Of a DNA stretch of 64,000 bases, positions 25,001-34,957 are shown piece by piece. The stretch lies in assembly GCA_002118135.1 (NCBI GenBank), contig BDIU01000082.1:124001-188000 (forward strand). The letters are read 5' to 3'. The stretch's first letter is position 1, and every line of letters starts with the position of its first letter. The translations under genes were made by a program, and so were the position numbers. Under the pieces are notes generated by a model that was given only the letters and a program-made list of their open reading frames with translations, was not told the DNA's origin and searched no databases. This DNA comes from Trebouxia sp. TZW2008 (lineage: Eukaryota > Chlorophyta > Trebouxiophyceae > Trebouxiales > Trebouxiaceae).

Positions 25001-28000
25001 ATTAGGTCTGCAAAGGTAGCGAGTTGAGCAGTAAATGACAAGAGTCAACAAAGAAAGTGTGGATTGCGGTTATGTTTCCTTTGCATCAGAGATGAAGTAC
25101 ATACACTGCTGTAGGTTGGGCAACAGTGTTGCTGAAGCACAGGAAGGAAGAGGCTGATGATGTGTTCATCAGTCATCCAATTTTGCATCAGTTTAAAAGC
25201 AGAGCTTGGACCTAGAGCTGGTGTTACATTTGTCTGCAGGACAATAATAATAAACAACATTACATGTTCCAGCATATACTGCTAGGCACAAGTCCTATCT
25301 CGCCAGGCAGGCTTGTCTTGAGCGTCGCGATATGGACGCCTGATGTTCAACTGCTGACAGTCAGAAAAAACAATGTCATTCCAGATCTGCAGGACAGGCC
25401 TTAGTGTTTACCATGCACAGCATCAAGGAGGTAGATGTGTTGGGTGACAGGATTGCCATCATCGAATGCTTCATTCATTTTCTGCTTCAATCAATTACAT
25501 TGCATCAGGCCTGTTGCACGCATAGGATTTGAGCTGGTATATTAATGCAGGTCGGGCAGTAGTGCTGACAAAGCACAGCATGGAAGAGGCTGATGTGTTG
25601 GGGGACAGGATGGCCATCACGTCAAAGCATCACTCACCTCCATTGCACCAACGCATCAGAGCTGCTGCATCTATGAAGTGTCTTCATGTTACTGCAGGTC
25701 GGGCGATTGTGTTGACAAAGCACAGCATGGAAGAGGCAGATGTGCTGGTGACAGGACGCCAATTGTGTTGCGTCATCTCAACTGCACCTCTAGAGATGCT
25801 GTGTGTGCAGGGTGCGCTAATGAACTGTCAATGCATAGTACGGAAGAGGCAGATGTGTTGGGAGCATAGGTTGCATCATCTCAAATGCACCTCGAGAGAT
25901 GTTGTGTCTGCAGGTTGGGCAATAGTGCTGACAACGCACAGCATGGAGGAGGTTGATGTTTTGGGTGACAGAATTGCCATCATAGCGCGCGGCCGCCTGC
26001 AGAGCTTGGATATAAACTTATTGTTATGCTTGTTCTGTAGGTCGGGCAATAGTGTTGACAACCCACAGCATGGAAGAGGCAGATGTGCTGGGGGACAGGA
26101 TTGCTATCATGGCACGCGGCCGCCTGCGCTGCATTGGCTCTGCTATCCACCTCAAGCACCGCTTTGGCTCTGGTTATCAGGTGACCAACATTCAGGGTTC
26201 TACGGGGCCGCTGGAAAATCGGGGGTTGCCCTCTACAGGGGCAAAATCTCGCGGGGGCTGCGCCCCCACAAAATTTTGTTTTGCTGGCTTTTCTCGGGGG
26301 CTGCCCACGGACAATGACAAGTGCGAGTGGGTGCCAAGTTGTGATTTCTGTTTGAAAGCACATTTTGCCTGTTTCTGCATCAAGATTTGACGTCGCATCA
26401 CCCTTTTTGCTGAAAAAGCGCGCTATTCGCATCTTTTGCAGGCAAAATTCTTTGTAAAGCCCACAAATTCAATGCTCCAGCAGTGTTTTTGTGTGGGCTG
26501 CCCACCTTGATGCAATTCTGTGACGAGGGCTTCGCCCCTGTCAAAAAATCAAATCAGGGCGAAGTACGGGGGCTGCCCGCGCACGGCCTTCGGCCGTACG
26601 CGGGTGATGGGTCGTGCCCCCGGGGCAGAGCGGGGGGTGTAGAACCCTGCCAACATTGCTTGTTTTCCCTGTGCCATCTGCTTCTTCTAGTGGGGCAACC
26701 CTTCGTCTTCGTCTTTGTTGCGCTGTGCTTCTCATCTCAAGCACCGCTTTGGCTCTGGCTATCAGGTGCACGTGCCGTTTGTTGTGAATCTTGTCCTTTT
26801 TCTCTGTTCTTCTTCTGTATGTACAATTTTACTGTTGCTCTCCATCTTGCTTTGGCTCTGCTCTTCACCTCAAGCACCACTTTGGCTCTGGCTACCAGGT
26901 GACAATATTGTTTGATTTGCTCTGTGCATTCTTCTTCATTTCGCGCTACCCTTCGTCTTCGTTTTGGTTGCGCTGCAATGGCTCTGCTATCCAGTTGAAG
27001 CATCGCTTTGGCTCTGGCTATCAGGTAATCTCATCCTGTTGCGTTTGTCCTTTGTGTTGTTGTTGCTGCTGTTGATGTTGTTTCAACTGCAGCAGCAGTG
27101 GACACAGGTGCTTGAAAGCAATGCAGTCAAGCAGTTCAAGTCTTCTCCAACGACAAATTTGGGCTTTCACTGGCAAATAACGCAATGACGATCGCAATGC
27201 AAGACTCACGCTGACCTTATGCTTTGTTGGTGCAGTTGAATGTGAGCATGGCAGCAGCAACTGCAACAGCAGCAGCAGTTGATGGAAGTTCCAACAGCAG
27301 CGCAGTCAAAAAGTTTAGAGCTTCTTTCAAGAGAAGCTTGGACTTTCACTGGCAAATAACACACAAGCTTTCACAGTGCAACCCTCATGCTGACCTTACG
27401 CTTTGCAAATGCAGTTGAGTGTGAGGGCCCAGCAGCAACTGCAACAGCAGCAGTTGTCAAAGGTGTTCAAGAGCAGCGCAGTCAAGCAGTTCAGAGTTTC
27501 TTCAGAGACAAGCTCACTCTACCACTGTCAGACATACTCAAGCTCATTCATTGCAGCACTGTCAATCTGTACCGTTGCTTTGTTGACGCAGTTGAGTGTG
27601 AGCGTGGCAGCAGCAACTGCAACAGCAGCAGCTGACAAAACCGCTCAGGAGCAGCGCAGTCAAGCAGTGCAAAGCTTCTTCAAAGACAAGCTTGGTCTAT
27701 CACCAGCAGACAACACGGGCGCGTACCTGTCTTATCACATCCCTGCCAGCCAAGAAGCAGCTTTGCCAGACTTTTTGCAAGAGCTTGAGGGTGTTGGGGC
27801 GGAGCTGGGGGTCACGGACCTCAACATTGGACTCACTAGCCTTGAAGAGGTATGCCTTCCATCTTCTTCTGCACTTCTGCACAGGAAGAAGAGCAATGCA
27901 GGAACATATCTTACATGTTCTGTTTCTGGAGTGACTTTGCCCGGCTTTTGCAAGAGTTGGGGCGGAGCTGGGGGTCAGTGATCTCAACATTGGGCTCACC

Positions 28001-29876
28001 AGCCTTGAAAAGGTTTGCTGTTGATCTTCTTCTGCAGAAAAAAAAGAGCAATAGAAGCTGCCCTTTGCATTCTTCGCCACTACAAGAAGAGCGTGAACAC
28101 TAAGTTCCCTTGTGTTTATTGAGTGCTGCATTGCCTTGCCAAGTCTTCTTGCTGAGCTGGGGGTCAGTGACCTCAATACTGGCCTCACCAGCCTTGAAAA
28201 GGTGTGCCTTTCAACTTGTTGTGAAGTGAAGAAGAGCAATAGAAGCAGCTCTTTGCCTTCTTCACCACTGCAAGAAGAGCAGTACAACTTAAGCTCCCCT
28301 GTTTTGATTCAGTGCTGCATTGCCTTGCCAAAAATTTTGTAAGAGCTGGAGGGTGTGGGGCCGAGTTGGGGATCAGTGACCTCAACATTGGGCTCACCAG
28401 CCTTGAAGAGGTATGCCTTGCAACTTCTGCTCTTTAAAAAATCAATGGAGGAATAAGGTTTGAACTCCCTAATATGTGAGTGCTGAGTGGCTTTGCCAGA
28501 CTTTTTGCAAGAGCTGGAGGGTGTCGGAGCAGAGTTAGGGGTCAGTGACCTCAACATTGAGCTCACCAGCCTTGAAGAGATATCCCGTTCATCTTGTCTA
28601 GAATGCGTCCTTGCACAGGGCTGATTTGAACGTGCCGTCCTGACAATCTCTGCTCCAAAACAGGCTGTTTTGGAAGTGCCCTTGGGCAGGGCTGCTCTGG
28701 TCTTGCCCTGCTGGACAGGTCCATACTGAATGTACCCTTGAACAGGGCTGTTCTGACCAAGCCCTTGACCCAGGCAATTCTGACTTTGCTCTTCACTGGT
28801 GCTGTTTTGCCCTTGGCAAAAGTCGCAACGCAATCTGTTATCACACAAGCAAGCAATCCATCCATCTATCCATCCATCCATCAATCAATCGATGAATCAA
28901 TCACGCAATCAATCAATCAATCAGTCAATCAATCAATCCAGGGGTTTTTTTCACGATTGCTCGCAAGCCTGAGGTGCAGGCGTCAGCCCAGGAGGGCTGT
29001 TCCACACAGGCCATTGCCCTGCCTGACAGGGCCATTCTGAACGTGCCCCCAGGCAAGGAGTCACAATGCATGTTGGTACCAATGATCTGATTAATCAGTA
29101 CAACACCCATTTGCTGCAGGTCTTCCTGATGGTTGCTTGCAAGGCTGAGGTGATGCAAGGATCACAGAAAACACAAGGTGTATGCCCAGCCATAGCATAC
29201 AATGCATCTTGAGACCAATCAATCTGTTGATCAACTGCAGGTCTTTCTGACCATTGCTGGCAAGGCTGAGTTGCTGCAAGATTCACAGAAAACACACGGG
29301 GCATGCCCAGCGATGTCATACAATGCATCTTGACACCAATCAACCTGTCAATCAACTGCAGGTCTTCCTGACCATTGCTCGCAAAGCCGAAGTGGAGGCA
29401 GCAGCTCAGGAGGGCCGCTCCACTCAGGCCATTGCCCTGCCAGACGGGGCTGTTCTGAACGTGCCGTTGGGTGAAGAGTACGCAACAGTGGAAGGCACAA
29501 GCCAGCATTACCAAGTCAAGTGGGCTCAAGATGAAGCTGGCAACTTGCAGGTGTGTCAAGCTGTCATATCTTGTTGAAGGCTTCTGTAAACCGTCCTTCA
29601 AATCTGCTGCTGCTGCTGCTGCTGCTGCTGCTACAGCCAAATGCTCTGAGGGTTGCTGACAACTGGAGCAGGCCCTTTTGCTGAACTTGATACAAACCCC
29701 AGTGCTGAGCGTCCACGCATGCCTGCTGAAAGTATCTCTTGTTTCCTTTGCAGGTGCTGGAGTATCATCCAATTCAAACTCAGACAAGTCATCAGCAGGG
29801 CATACACAGTCACGGTCAAGACATACATACACATGCTGCTGACAGTAGCACTGGGCAACCAGGCGAATTGATATGA
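13011..29876 (+). CDS. ABCA: ABC transporter subfamily A (ABCA2-like half transporter), complete
   Basis: Membrane lipid/solute transporter, TM domain then NBD, 1026 aa (plant ABCA2 is slightly shorter). The 19 exons, all in phase: 13011-13164, 13247-13369, 13626-13810, 14490-14621, 15917-16156, 16571-16672, 17947-18111, 18611-18753, 19494-19577, 19964-20149, 20869-21043, 21706-21824, 22119-22254, 23382-23573, 24698-24932, 26041-26180, 27592-27849, 29362-29550, 29754-29876 (TGA). Motifs: first helix around [13 protein letters not shown], conserved EREIAR and KDFPHP luminal block, helices ~265-520, FFLQPGYW before the NBD, Walker A GPNGAGK (642-648), Q-loop CPQFD (~691), signature YSGGMKRR (~743), Walker [13 protein letters not shown] and H-loop [10 protein letters not shown] (~799), then C-terminal FLTIARKAE. 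Intron 1 uses a GC donor (AAG|gcaggc). The C-terminal 40 residues are His/Gln-rich and lineage-specific. Introns are packed with exon echoes. An alternative exon at 15318-15403 is possible but breaks phase. Confidence 0.93.
13857..14108 (+). repeat. Two 3'-half echoes of ABCA2-like exon 3
   Basis: Copies of the [19 protein letters not shown] codons plus donor side, at about 13857-13975 and 14030-14105, downstream of exon 13626-13810. Confidence 0.9.
14365..14462 (+). repeat. Interspersed repeat B, copy 1
   Basis: Matches 19205-19300 through CTTGTGCTGG, TTTGTAATT and CTTCCGCCTAAA motifs; not an exon copy. Confidence 0.75.
14735..15320 (+). repeat. Four 3'-half echoes of ABCA2-like exon 4
   Basis: Units of ~180 bp carrying the ALHL...SPQ...QTNST codons, the donor and a following GATGATGA-rich stretch. 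Downstream of exon 14490-14621. The last unit has lost the donor. Confidence 0.9.
15635..15810 (+). repeat. Two 5'-half echoes of ABCA2-like exon 5
   Basis: Acceptor plus the PK(L/F)FK... start of exon 15917-16156, upstream of it. A 3'-half copy with donor lies downstream at 16225-16315. Confidence 0.85.
16700..17110 (+). repeat. Array of 3'-half echoes of ABCA2-like exon 6
   Basis: At least five copies, ~75 bp apart, of the [10 protein letters not shown] codons and donor, downstream of exon 16571-16672. Several are preceded by TTGCAG and so look like 29-base mini-exons that would shift the frame. Confidence 0.92.
17530..17865 (+). repeat. 5'-half echoes of ABCA2-like exon 7
   Basis: Three copies of the [15 protein letters not shown] start, at about 17530-17600, 17648-17705 and 17802-17860, upstream of exon 17947-18111. 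Confidence 0.88.
18395..18495 (+). repeat. Interspersed repeat C, copy 1
   Basis: Matches 25240-25345 around AAGTCCTA, CGCCAGGC and GAGCGTC motifs. Confidence 0.6.
18500..18885 (+). repeat. Echoes flanking ABCA2-like exon 8
   Basis: 5'-half copy at 18505-18570 upstream and 3'-half copy at 18847-18886, with donor, downstream of exon 18611-18753. A 5'-half echo of exon 9 is at 19340-19375. Confidence 0.85.
19205..19300 (+). repeat. Interspersed repeat B, copy 2
   Basis: Second copy of repeat B, in another intron of the same ABCA gene. Confidence 0.75.
20215..20640 (+). repeat. Four 3'-half echoes of ABCA2-like exon 10
   Basis: Copies of [14 protein letters not shown] codons and donor, downstream of exon 19964-20149. 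Copies 1/3 and 2/4 pair best, so a two-unit block of ~241 bp was itself duplicated. Confidence 0.92.
21105..21420 (+). repeat. Two 3'-half echoes of ABCA2-like exon 11
   Basis: Copies of the [10 protein letters not shown]...[10 protein letters not shown] codons, the first frame-broken, downstream of exon 20869-21043. A short echo of the end of exon 12 is at 21940-21965. Confidence 0.82.
22655..23320 (+). repeat. Five 5'-half echoes of ABCA2-like P-loop exon 14
   Basis: Copies start at about 22659, 22820, 22960, 23099 and 23243. Each has TGCAG, then TT(T)[17 protein letters not shown] codons, and then decays without a donor. All are upstream of the intact exon 23382-23573. Confidence 0.95.
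23660..24500 (+). repeat. Four 3'-half echoes of ABCA2-like exon 14
   Basis: Copies of the MMGVCPQFD...[14 protein letters not shown] half with donor, near 23660-23755, 23815-23905, 24200-24285 and 24405-24495, all downstream of the intact exon. Confidence 0.9.
24048..24194 (+). repeat. Interspersed repeat A
   Basis: ~145 bp with repeated TTGTCCTTACAT motifs, ending CTTACAACGAGAG. The reverse complement of 49657-49795 matches it closely end to end. Intronic, in the ABCA2-like gene. Confidence 0.85.
25240..25345 (+). repeat. Interspersed repeat C, copy 2
   Basis: Second, more diverged copy of repeat C, same orientation. Confidence 0.6.
25395..26015 (+). repeat. 5'-half echoes of ABCA2-like H-loop exon 16
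   Basis: Copies at about 25395-25465, 25550-25620, 25698-25750 and 25914-26012, plus a faint one near 25820-25870. The copy nearest the intact exon 26041-26180 is the longest, reaching ARGRL. Confidence 0.92.
26200..26660. mobile_element. GC-rich palindromic insert, organelle-like
   Basis: Within ABCA2-like intron 16. Contains GGGGGCTGCGCCCCC, ACGGCC-TTC-GGCCGT and GCCCCCGGGGC hairpins in a composition unlike the surrounding intron. Such G/C palindromes are typical of some algal plastid and mitochondrial genomes. Boundaries are approximate and the mobile nature is inferred. Confidence 0.5.
26725..27025 (+). repeat. Three 3'-half echoes of ABCA2-like exon 16
   Basis: Copies of [10 protein letters not shown] codons followed by donor, near 26728-26765, 26865-26900 and 26975-27025, downstream of exon 26041-26180 and of the palindromic insert. 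Confidence 0.92.
27085..27540 (+). repeat. Three 5'-half echoes of ABCA2-like exon 17
   Basis: Copies of the [12 protein letters not shown]...SQAVQSFF start at about 27085-27170, 27236-27350 and 27413-27535, upstream of exon 27592-27849. Confidence 0.9.
27955..28585 (+). repeat. Four 3'-half echoes of ABCA2-like exon 17
   Basis: Copies of [17 protein letters not shown] codons, mostly followed by a donor, near 27955-28015, 28150-28202, 28340-28412 and 28490-28582, downstream of the intact exon. Confidence 0.92.
28855..28940. repeat. (ATCA/ATCC)n simple repeat
   Basis: Run of CCATCCAT and AATCAATC units within ABCA2-like intron 17. A similar CACTCACT-type run lies at 22365-22515. Confidence 0.92.
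28945..29285 (+). repeat. 5'-half echoes of ABCA2-like exon 18
   Basis: A long copy at 28945-29060 (ARKPEV...[14 protein letters not shown], degraded) and short ones at 29118-29150 and 29238-29280, all upstream of exon 29362-29550. Confidence 0.88.
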
Positions 29877-30755
29877 GAGCTCAAGTGGAAAGCAGCCTAC
29901 TTCTGAAGTGTTGACGTCATTGCTGCCACAACCAGCAGCATGTCTTCATACCATAGCAGACGTTTCAGTTTTGTCCACGTCAACATCCAGTCCCCCTGCT
30001 AAACACTTCCCTACACCTTGTCCGTGACTGTCCCAGAATCTGCTCATATATATGGCAATACTGTTGTCAGCAAGCCATATCTTTTTACTGTTGATACTGT
30101 GCTCTGAACACTGATACTGTGCACAATGCGAAACGTCATATTGCAGAACTTTACACAAACATCAACTTACTTTGCAAACATGCATTGTGATCGTATGTGC
30201 AGCTGATGGCTGCAATTATGCAATCCTTGCAGTTGAAGTACAGGCTGCTTTGGCTCAAACCAATTCGTCAGGACTGGTCACTGCAAGCTGTGGCTCAGTC
30301 ACATTACGGTAACAGTCATCTCACAGAGACATGCCACACGCATTTGTGCTTAAGCTTGCATGCAATTGAGGGCAACATGTTACTGGTGTCAGCATAGTAC
30401 CATCTCAGGCACTGAATCAGAAGCCTGCAATGCAAAGGGCGTGCAAAGTTGGCTCCTGACACTTCTTCTAGCTTAAGGTCAAACATCAAGATGAAGCAGT
30501 CAAGCGTCTCATTTCACATGGTCCAAGCATCTCATTGGTACAATAACATGCACATACACAGTGACTGGCAATTGCATGTCCAACACAACATGGTGGCAGA
30601 GTTTAGCAGAAGCGTATATGCTTGTGACCACTTCTCAGGCCGTCACGAGTAGTGGCGTTGACCATGCATCAGGCAAGCGTATCTCGGAGACAGCTCATGT
30701 TGCCAAATCCACTGCATTACTGAGCTGTGTTCAGCTGACTGTATAGACCAGGTGA
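29877..30755. other. Intergenic, convergent 3' ends
   Basis: About 880 bp between the stop codons of the plus-strand ABCA gene and CENH3. I see no coding, RNA gene or repeat array here; it should hold both 3' untranslated regions. Confidence 0.5.
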
Positions 30756-33054
30756 TCAGTATGATGAGACTCCAGCAATTGGTCCCCTGATTCTTCTGGC
30801 TAGCTGCATGTCCTTTGGCACTGCAACACAAAGGATGCAACTGGACAACTCATTGGTTGACTCAATCTCAAAGCAGAACCCCATGCTGACATGCAAGCTT
30901 ACACAGCAAATCTGGAGCCAACAGACCTTATGCAAACACTCACAACAAAAGGATCTGCCAGCAAGACACCATGCAGAAATGCTTGACACGCCACAAGACA
31001 AGCTCACACAAGGCATTTGTGGCACCAAAACCACCTTGCTGGTCGTCACATGATTTGCACGCTAGCTGCAAAAGGTAGCTTACTTATGGTGACACGCTTT
31101 GCGTGAATTGCGCACAGGTTGCAGTCCTCCAGCAAGTGCACTATGAAGTCCTCTGTGGCCTGCAGTTCACTACAGAAGCTTACTCATTGATCATGCATTG
31201 GCAATGGAGGTGCTTAGGCACTAATTGCATATGCTACCTGCCTACATGCTAGATGCGCGGGTGCTGGATACATGCATGCTAGCCAGTGTCTGCATAACAC
31301 TCAGTCTTGCCATGCATGCTAGTCAGAGCTATCATGTGCTTAGCTGGCATGCGAGCCATTCAATACATTTACCCTTGTTCGCTGTGTTGTTTGCTGATAC
31401 TGACATTTAATTACCACTGCGCACTGACCTGCTTTGCCCTAACTACACTCACTTTTGTTGTTTCATGTAGCTCAGGCGTAGTTACTCGTGCCATCGTACA
31501 CGGATCACGTGAGAGACAGTATCAATACAGGGAACCCAGCCGTGTACATGAAAGGGTGCAAGCAATGGATTGCACTGAATGCCTACTATTGACCCTTTTG
31601 GAAGATGTTCACACTCAACTCATGAACCCCACTCGACTTGTAAAGCTTGTGGGGAAGTGCTGCTTTGGTGGGCTATTGTGCAAAAAGTGCTGCAAGTCTC
31701 TGCATCATCAACACTATGCTGCCACACATGAGCCAGGGCAGCAACAAAACAACCTACACTGTGTGTGAGTGCAAGACCATGCACAGATAGACATGCAAGA
31801 ACAGGCAAGCAAGACCCACGCATACAGCAGAGCACCAGAGGCAGCACAGTCAAGCTAAGTCTTCAAAGATAGGGGATCGTCCGTGTCACATGCAGCTCCC
31901 TCGAGCAAGACACGTTTCTGACAGAAAAGTTTCAGATGCACTACAGTCAAGCGCCATCTTCACAGACAACAGGTTTCAGAGGACTACAGTTGAGCAAGAT
32001 CCTGATACACAGCAGAGGGTGACTCACCTCCTGAAGGGCCAGCAGGCCTTCTGCCGTCCACCTGAAAGGCTCAGGGGCAATGTCGTTGGTCAGCTCCCGT
32101 ACCTGCAGCATTGAAAATCAGGTCAAAAACAGATCAGCACAATTGTTAAAAAAATGACAATTTATCATTATCGCCATCATCATTATCGTGTGCCATCACG
32201 ATCGTCGTTGTCAGCCACAGCAGCAGCAGCAGCAGCAGGCTCAGGGGCAATGTTGTTTGTCAGTTCCCGTACCTGCAGTATTGGTATTCAGGTCTGAAGA
32301 AATCAGCGTCGTTGGTGTTCATGCTTTCTGGCGAGACTACCAAGTGACTAGTGAGCTACTAGTGAGGGCCTGATAAATGTTGCATTGTAAGGAGATACAT
32401 GCTCACTAGTGAGTACTAGTGTCCCAGCTAAGTGCATACGGAATCATTGAAGTACCTCTAGACAACTATGTCCTTTCAGGTCACAAGGGCTTTGGTCAGT
32501 GTCACATTGGGAGCTGGAAAGTCAGTACTGTCTTCCAATGAGAGCTCAAAATTTTCAGAACACCAGCTTCTCATGTAGAACAAAGTTTGCAAAGTGGCTG
32601 GTTCTCACAAGATGAATGGCAGGTTGATTGTGTCAGACTTGCAGTGCAAGCAGGTCTTGCAGACAGAATTGGGGGTGTGATGGCTTACCAATCTTGCAAA
32701 GGGCAGCTTTCTGATCAGCAGCTCTGTGCTTCTCTGGTATTTGCGAATCTCACGCAGTGCAACAGTGCCAGGACGGTACTTGAAGGTCTTCTTGCCTGCA
32801 TCATTCTTTCCTTACTTGCTGTGCTGATGCAGTATAAGGCAGCTGAAAGTGAAGGCTGATTTGCGCTCACGTGGACTTTTTGTGCGCTTATTTGGGGAGA
32901 TTTGTTTTCTTCTGGTTGGGGTCTTGACAGGTGCGACCTTTTTTTGCTTGCCCGCTGTCTTCTGTGCAGCCAGTTGGTCTATCTCATCGACTGTCTCGAT
33001 AGCGGACTTGCGGATGGTACTCAATCGTACCGTGTTCTGCTTGACCCGGGCCAT
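30756..33054 (-). CDS. CENH3: Centromeric histone H3 variant (CENH3)
   Basis: Chromatin protein that would replace H3 in centromeric nucleosomes. Five exons in transcript order: 33054-32871, 32795-32689, 32102-32028, 31159-31084, 30820-30756 (TGA); phases 1, 0, 0, 1 join to 168 aa. The tail begins MARVKQ like H3 but then diverges and is rich in Lys/Thr/Pro. The histone fold starts with [17 protein letters not shown] and ELLIRKLPF and ends with [13 protein letters not shown] and LARRIRG. CENH3 hallmarks: by my alignment loop 1 is one residue longer than canonical H3, and it reads [12 protein letters not shown] where H3 has a Phe and Ser-Ser. The last exon is joined through a split ATG (A|TG), which recreates the conserved IMPKD. 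Canonical H3 is usually intronless or intron-poor, so four introns also argue for a variant. A broken copy of exon 3 lies upstream at 32238-32275. Confidence 0.9.
32238..32275 (-). repeat. Echo of CENH3 exon 3 (5' half)
   Basis: Acceptor TGCAG plus the first ~35 bases of exon 3, then a jump into a GCT-rich run. No donor follows. It lies upstream of the intact exon 32102-32028, in the same sense. Confidence 0.8.
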
Positions 33055-34957
33055 CTATTGTTGAGACCACTGACCGGTCTGTGCTCGGCGCTAGACTCAG
33101 CGCCGCTTGACCCAGTCACCTGCTGATCTTGTCAACCTGCGTGAGCCACATGACACCGCGCAAAGGCACAGGCGGGGTGGTTGTCAACGCATTCAACAAC
33201 GGGCAGGTCTTGCTTGAGCAAAGTGACAGTCACCGTAACAAGATTTGAACAGCCACCGTATTTTGCATTTTGTCATTTGTGTTTCGGAGCCATGCAACAG
33301 CAACTGCTGTGAAAGTTGGACAGCGCTGCCTTGAATCGTTCATCGCAGCGACTGCAACTGACTGTCAAGATGGGCAACAGAGCAGGCAAGCCTGCAGGCG
33401 CACCTCCACCGGAAGGCGAACCTGCCAAAGCACCCGCCAACGGCTGCTTGGCCATCCCACAACGTTTTTGCGGCACATGTTTTCACTGTATAGCAGTCGG
33501 CTTCGGATTCACGTAAGGGATCTCATGTACTCGCTGCTCGAAACCTTTTGTCTGATTGGCTATGGTCTGTTTTACGATCGTGGCTGGTTCGTCGCCCGGC
33601 TTCAGCTGATCTTTGATCCTACTGTGTACAGGCTTGGTGGCGACGCTGCAAACGCTCTGGTCAGTGCGATCTAGGCCTGTGGCGCACGGATGGGACCACA
33701 AGATTGCTCTGCTGCAGTGCATGCGTATGTGCAAATTTTGAAGACCTTGTCAGACAAGCTGGTGCCATCATCCTCTGCATCAGGCCTCAAACAGCTATCT
33801 GCAACACTGCCATGCAGCAGCATAAGTGTTGCTGGTGGTCAATGTCGTTGAGACACATGTCAAGAGCATCCATGCTCAAGCAACAAAACCATGACCCCCC
33901 AACTTCTTCATTTCATTTGATTCATGTGACCCCAATTTAGGAATGTGCTGATTTGCAGCAACTGTTGCAGGTGTATGTGATGCAGGCATATCTGCTTGCC
34001 TTGCACTACAGCTGTCTTTTGCTGCAAATGAGCTGACAATACAAGTTGTCAATGGGTTAAGCCCTGCACTTTTGGAAGGCTATTATGTTCTGTTCAAGAT
34101 TGTTCAACAACAGCAGTAGAATCTCGTTTGGTTGCAGCTTCAGACTTGCTGCCGGCAAAGGGATAATGCGTAAGCCAAACTTACTGATGTTCTATTTCAT
34201 TGTGCCTTTAAAATGCTTCTGATCCAGCACTGCCTTTTTTCCAAATTTTAGGTTTGTCAGCATAGTACATGAGGGTTGCAACACTCAACAATCGGCTGCA
34301 GCGAGGCTAATCCTGCACACATTTTCAGTGCAACAATCGTGTAAACTCAATCAATATTTCACCATCATTCACTGTTCTTGAGCTTATTCACGACAGTGTT
34401 GTATGCGCCGATGGTTCTATGCTATTGTACATGCAACAGCAAATATAAGCGTTGCTGATGATTCAGGTTCTCAGACAAAATGACATATGGTACACATCTG
34501 AAAACCTTCGCTGGCACATTCCGAGATATGAAAGCAATCAGTTGCTTCAACATCCATGACAACCTTGAAACGTGACCTCAATAGTCTGACATTCTGGCTG
34601 CACAAGAAGGCATCATTGTTCCCCAACACATTGTACTCCACCAGCACGGTTACAACTAAGGGGTATCAGATCACTGCATGCACAACTTAAGCATTGCTAA
34701 GTTTGTGCAAATTGGAAGGAAGCCGCACTATGTCACGGCCAAGATGATGCATGCAGATCAGTAACGTGAGCAAATGTGACAATATGTGGCATTATCAGAT
34801 ACCTAAGCATGCAAGATTTGCAGCTGCATGAATGCATTTGCAGATAGCACACAAACACTGACAACAAACAAAATGCTGCCAACAGTCTTATCTTCTGAGC
34901 ACATAGCAGACATTTCATGCCAAGCAGCATTTTTGGTTGATTTTGAATTTGGCCTAC
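33055..34957. other. Intergenic, possible small plus-strand gene start
   Basis: 1.9 kb between CENH3 and the MFS C terminus. An ATG at 33370 in good context opens a Pro/Ala-rich stretch beginning MGNRAGKPAGAPPPEGEP that could be a first exon (an N-myristoylation-like MGN start), divergent from CENH3. I cannot connect it to a second exon. 34000-34950 shows nothing coding. Confidence 0.3.

Noticed and set aside
33370..33513. Small gene starting MGNRAGKPAG
   Set aside because: Good start context and protein-like composition, but no second exon or family could be shown; kept only as a note in the intergenic entry.
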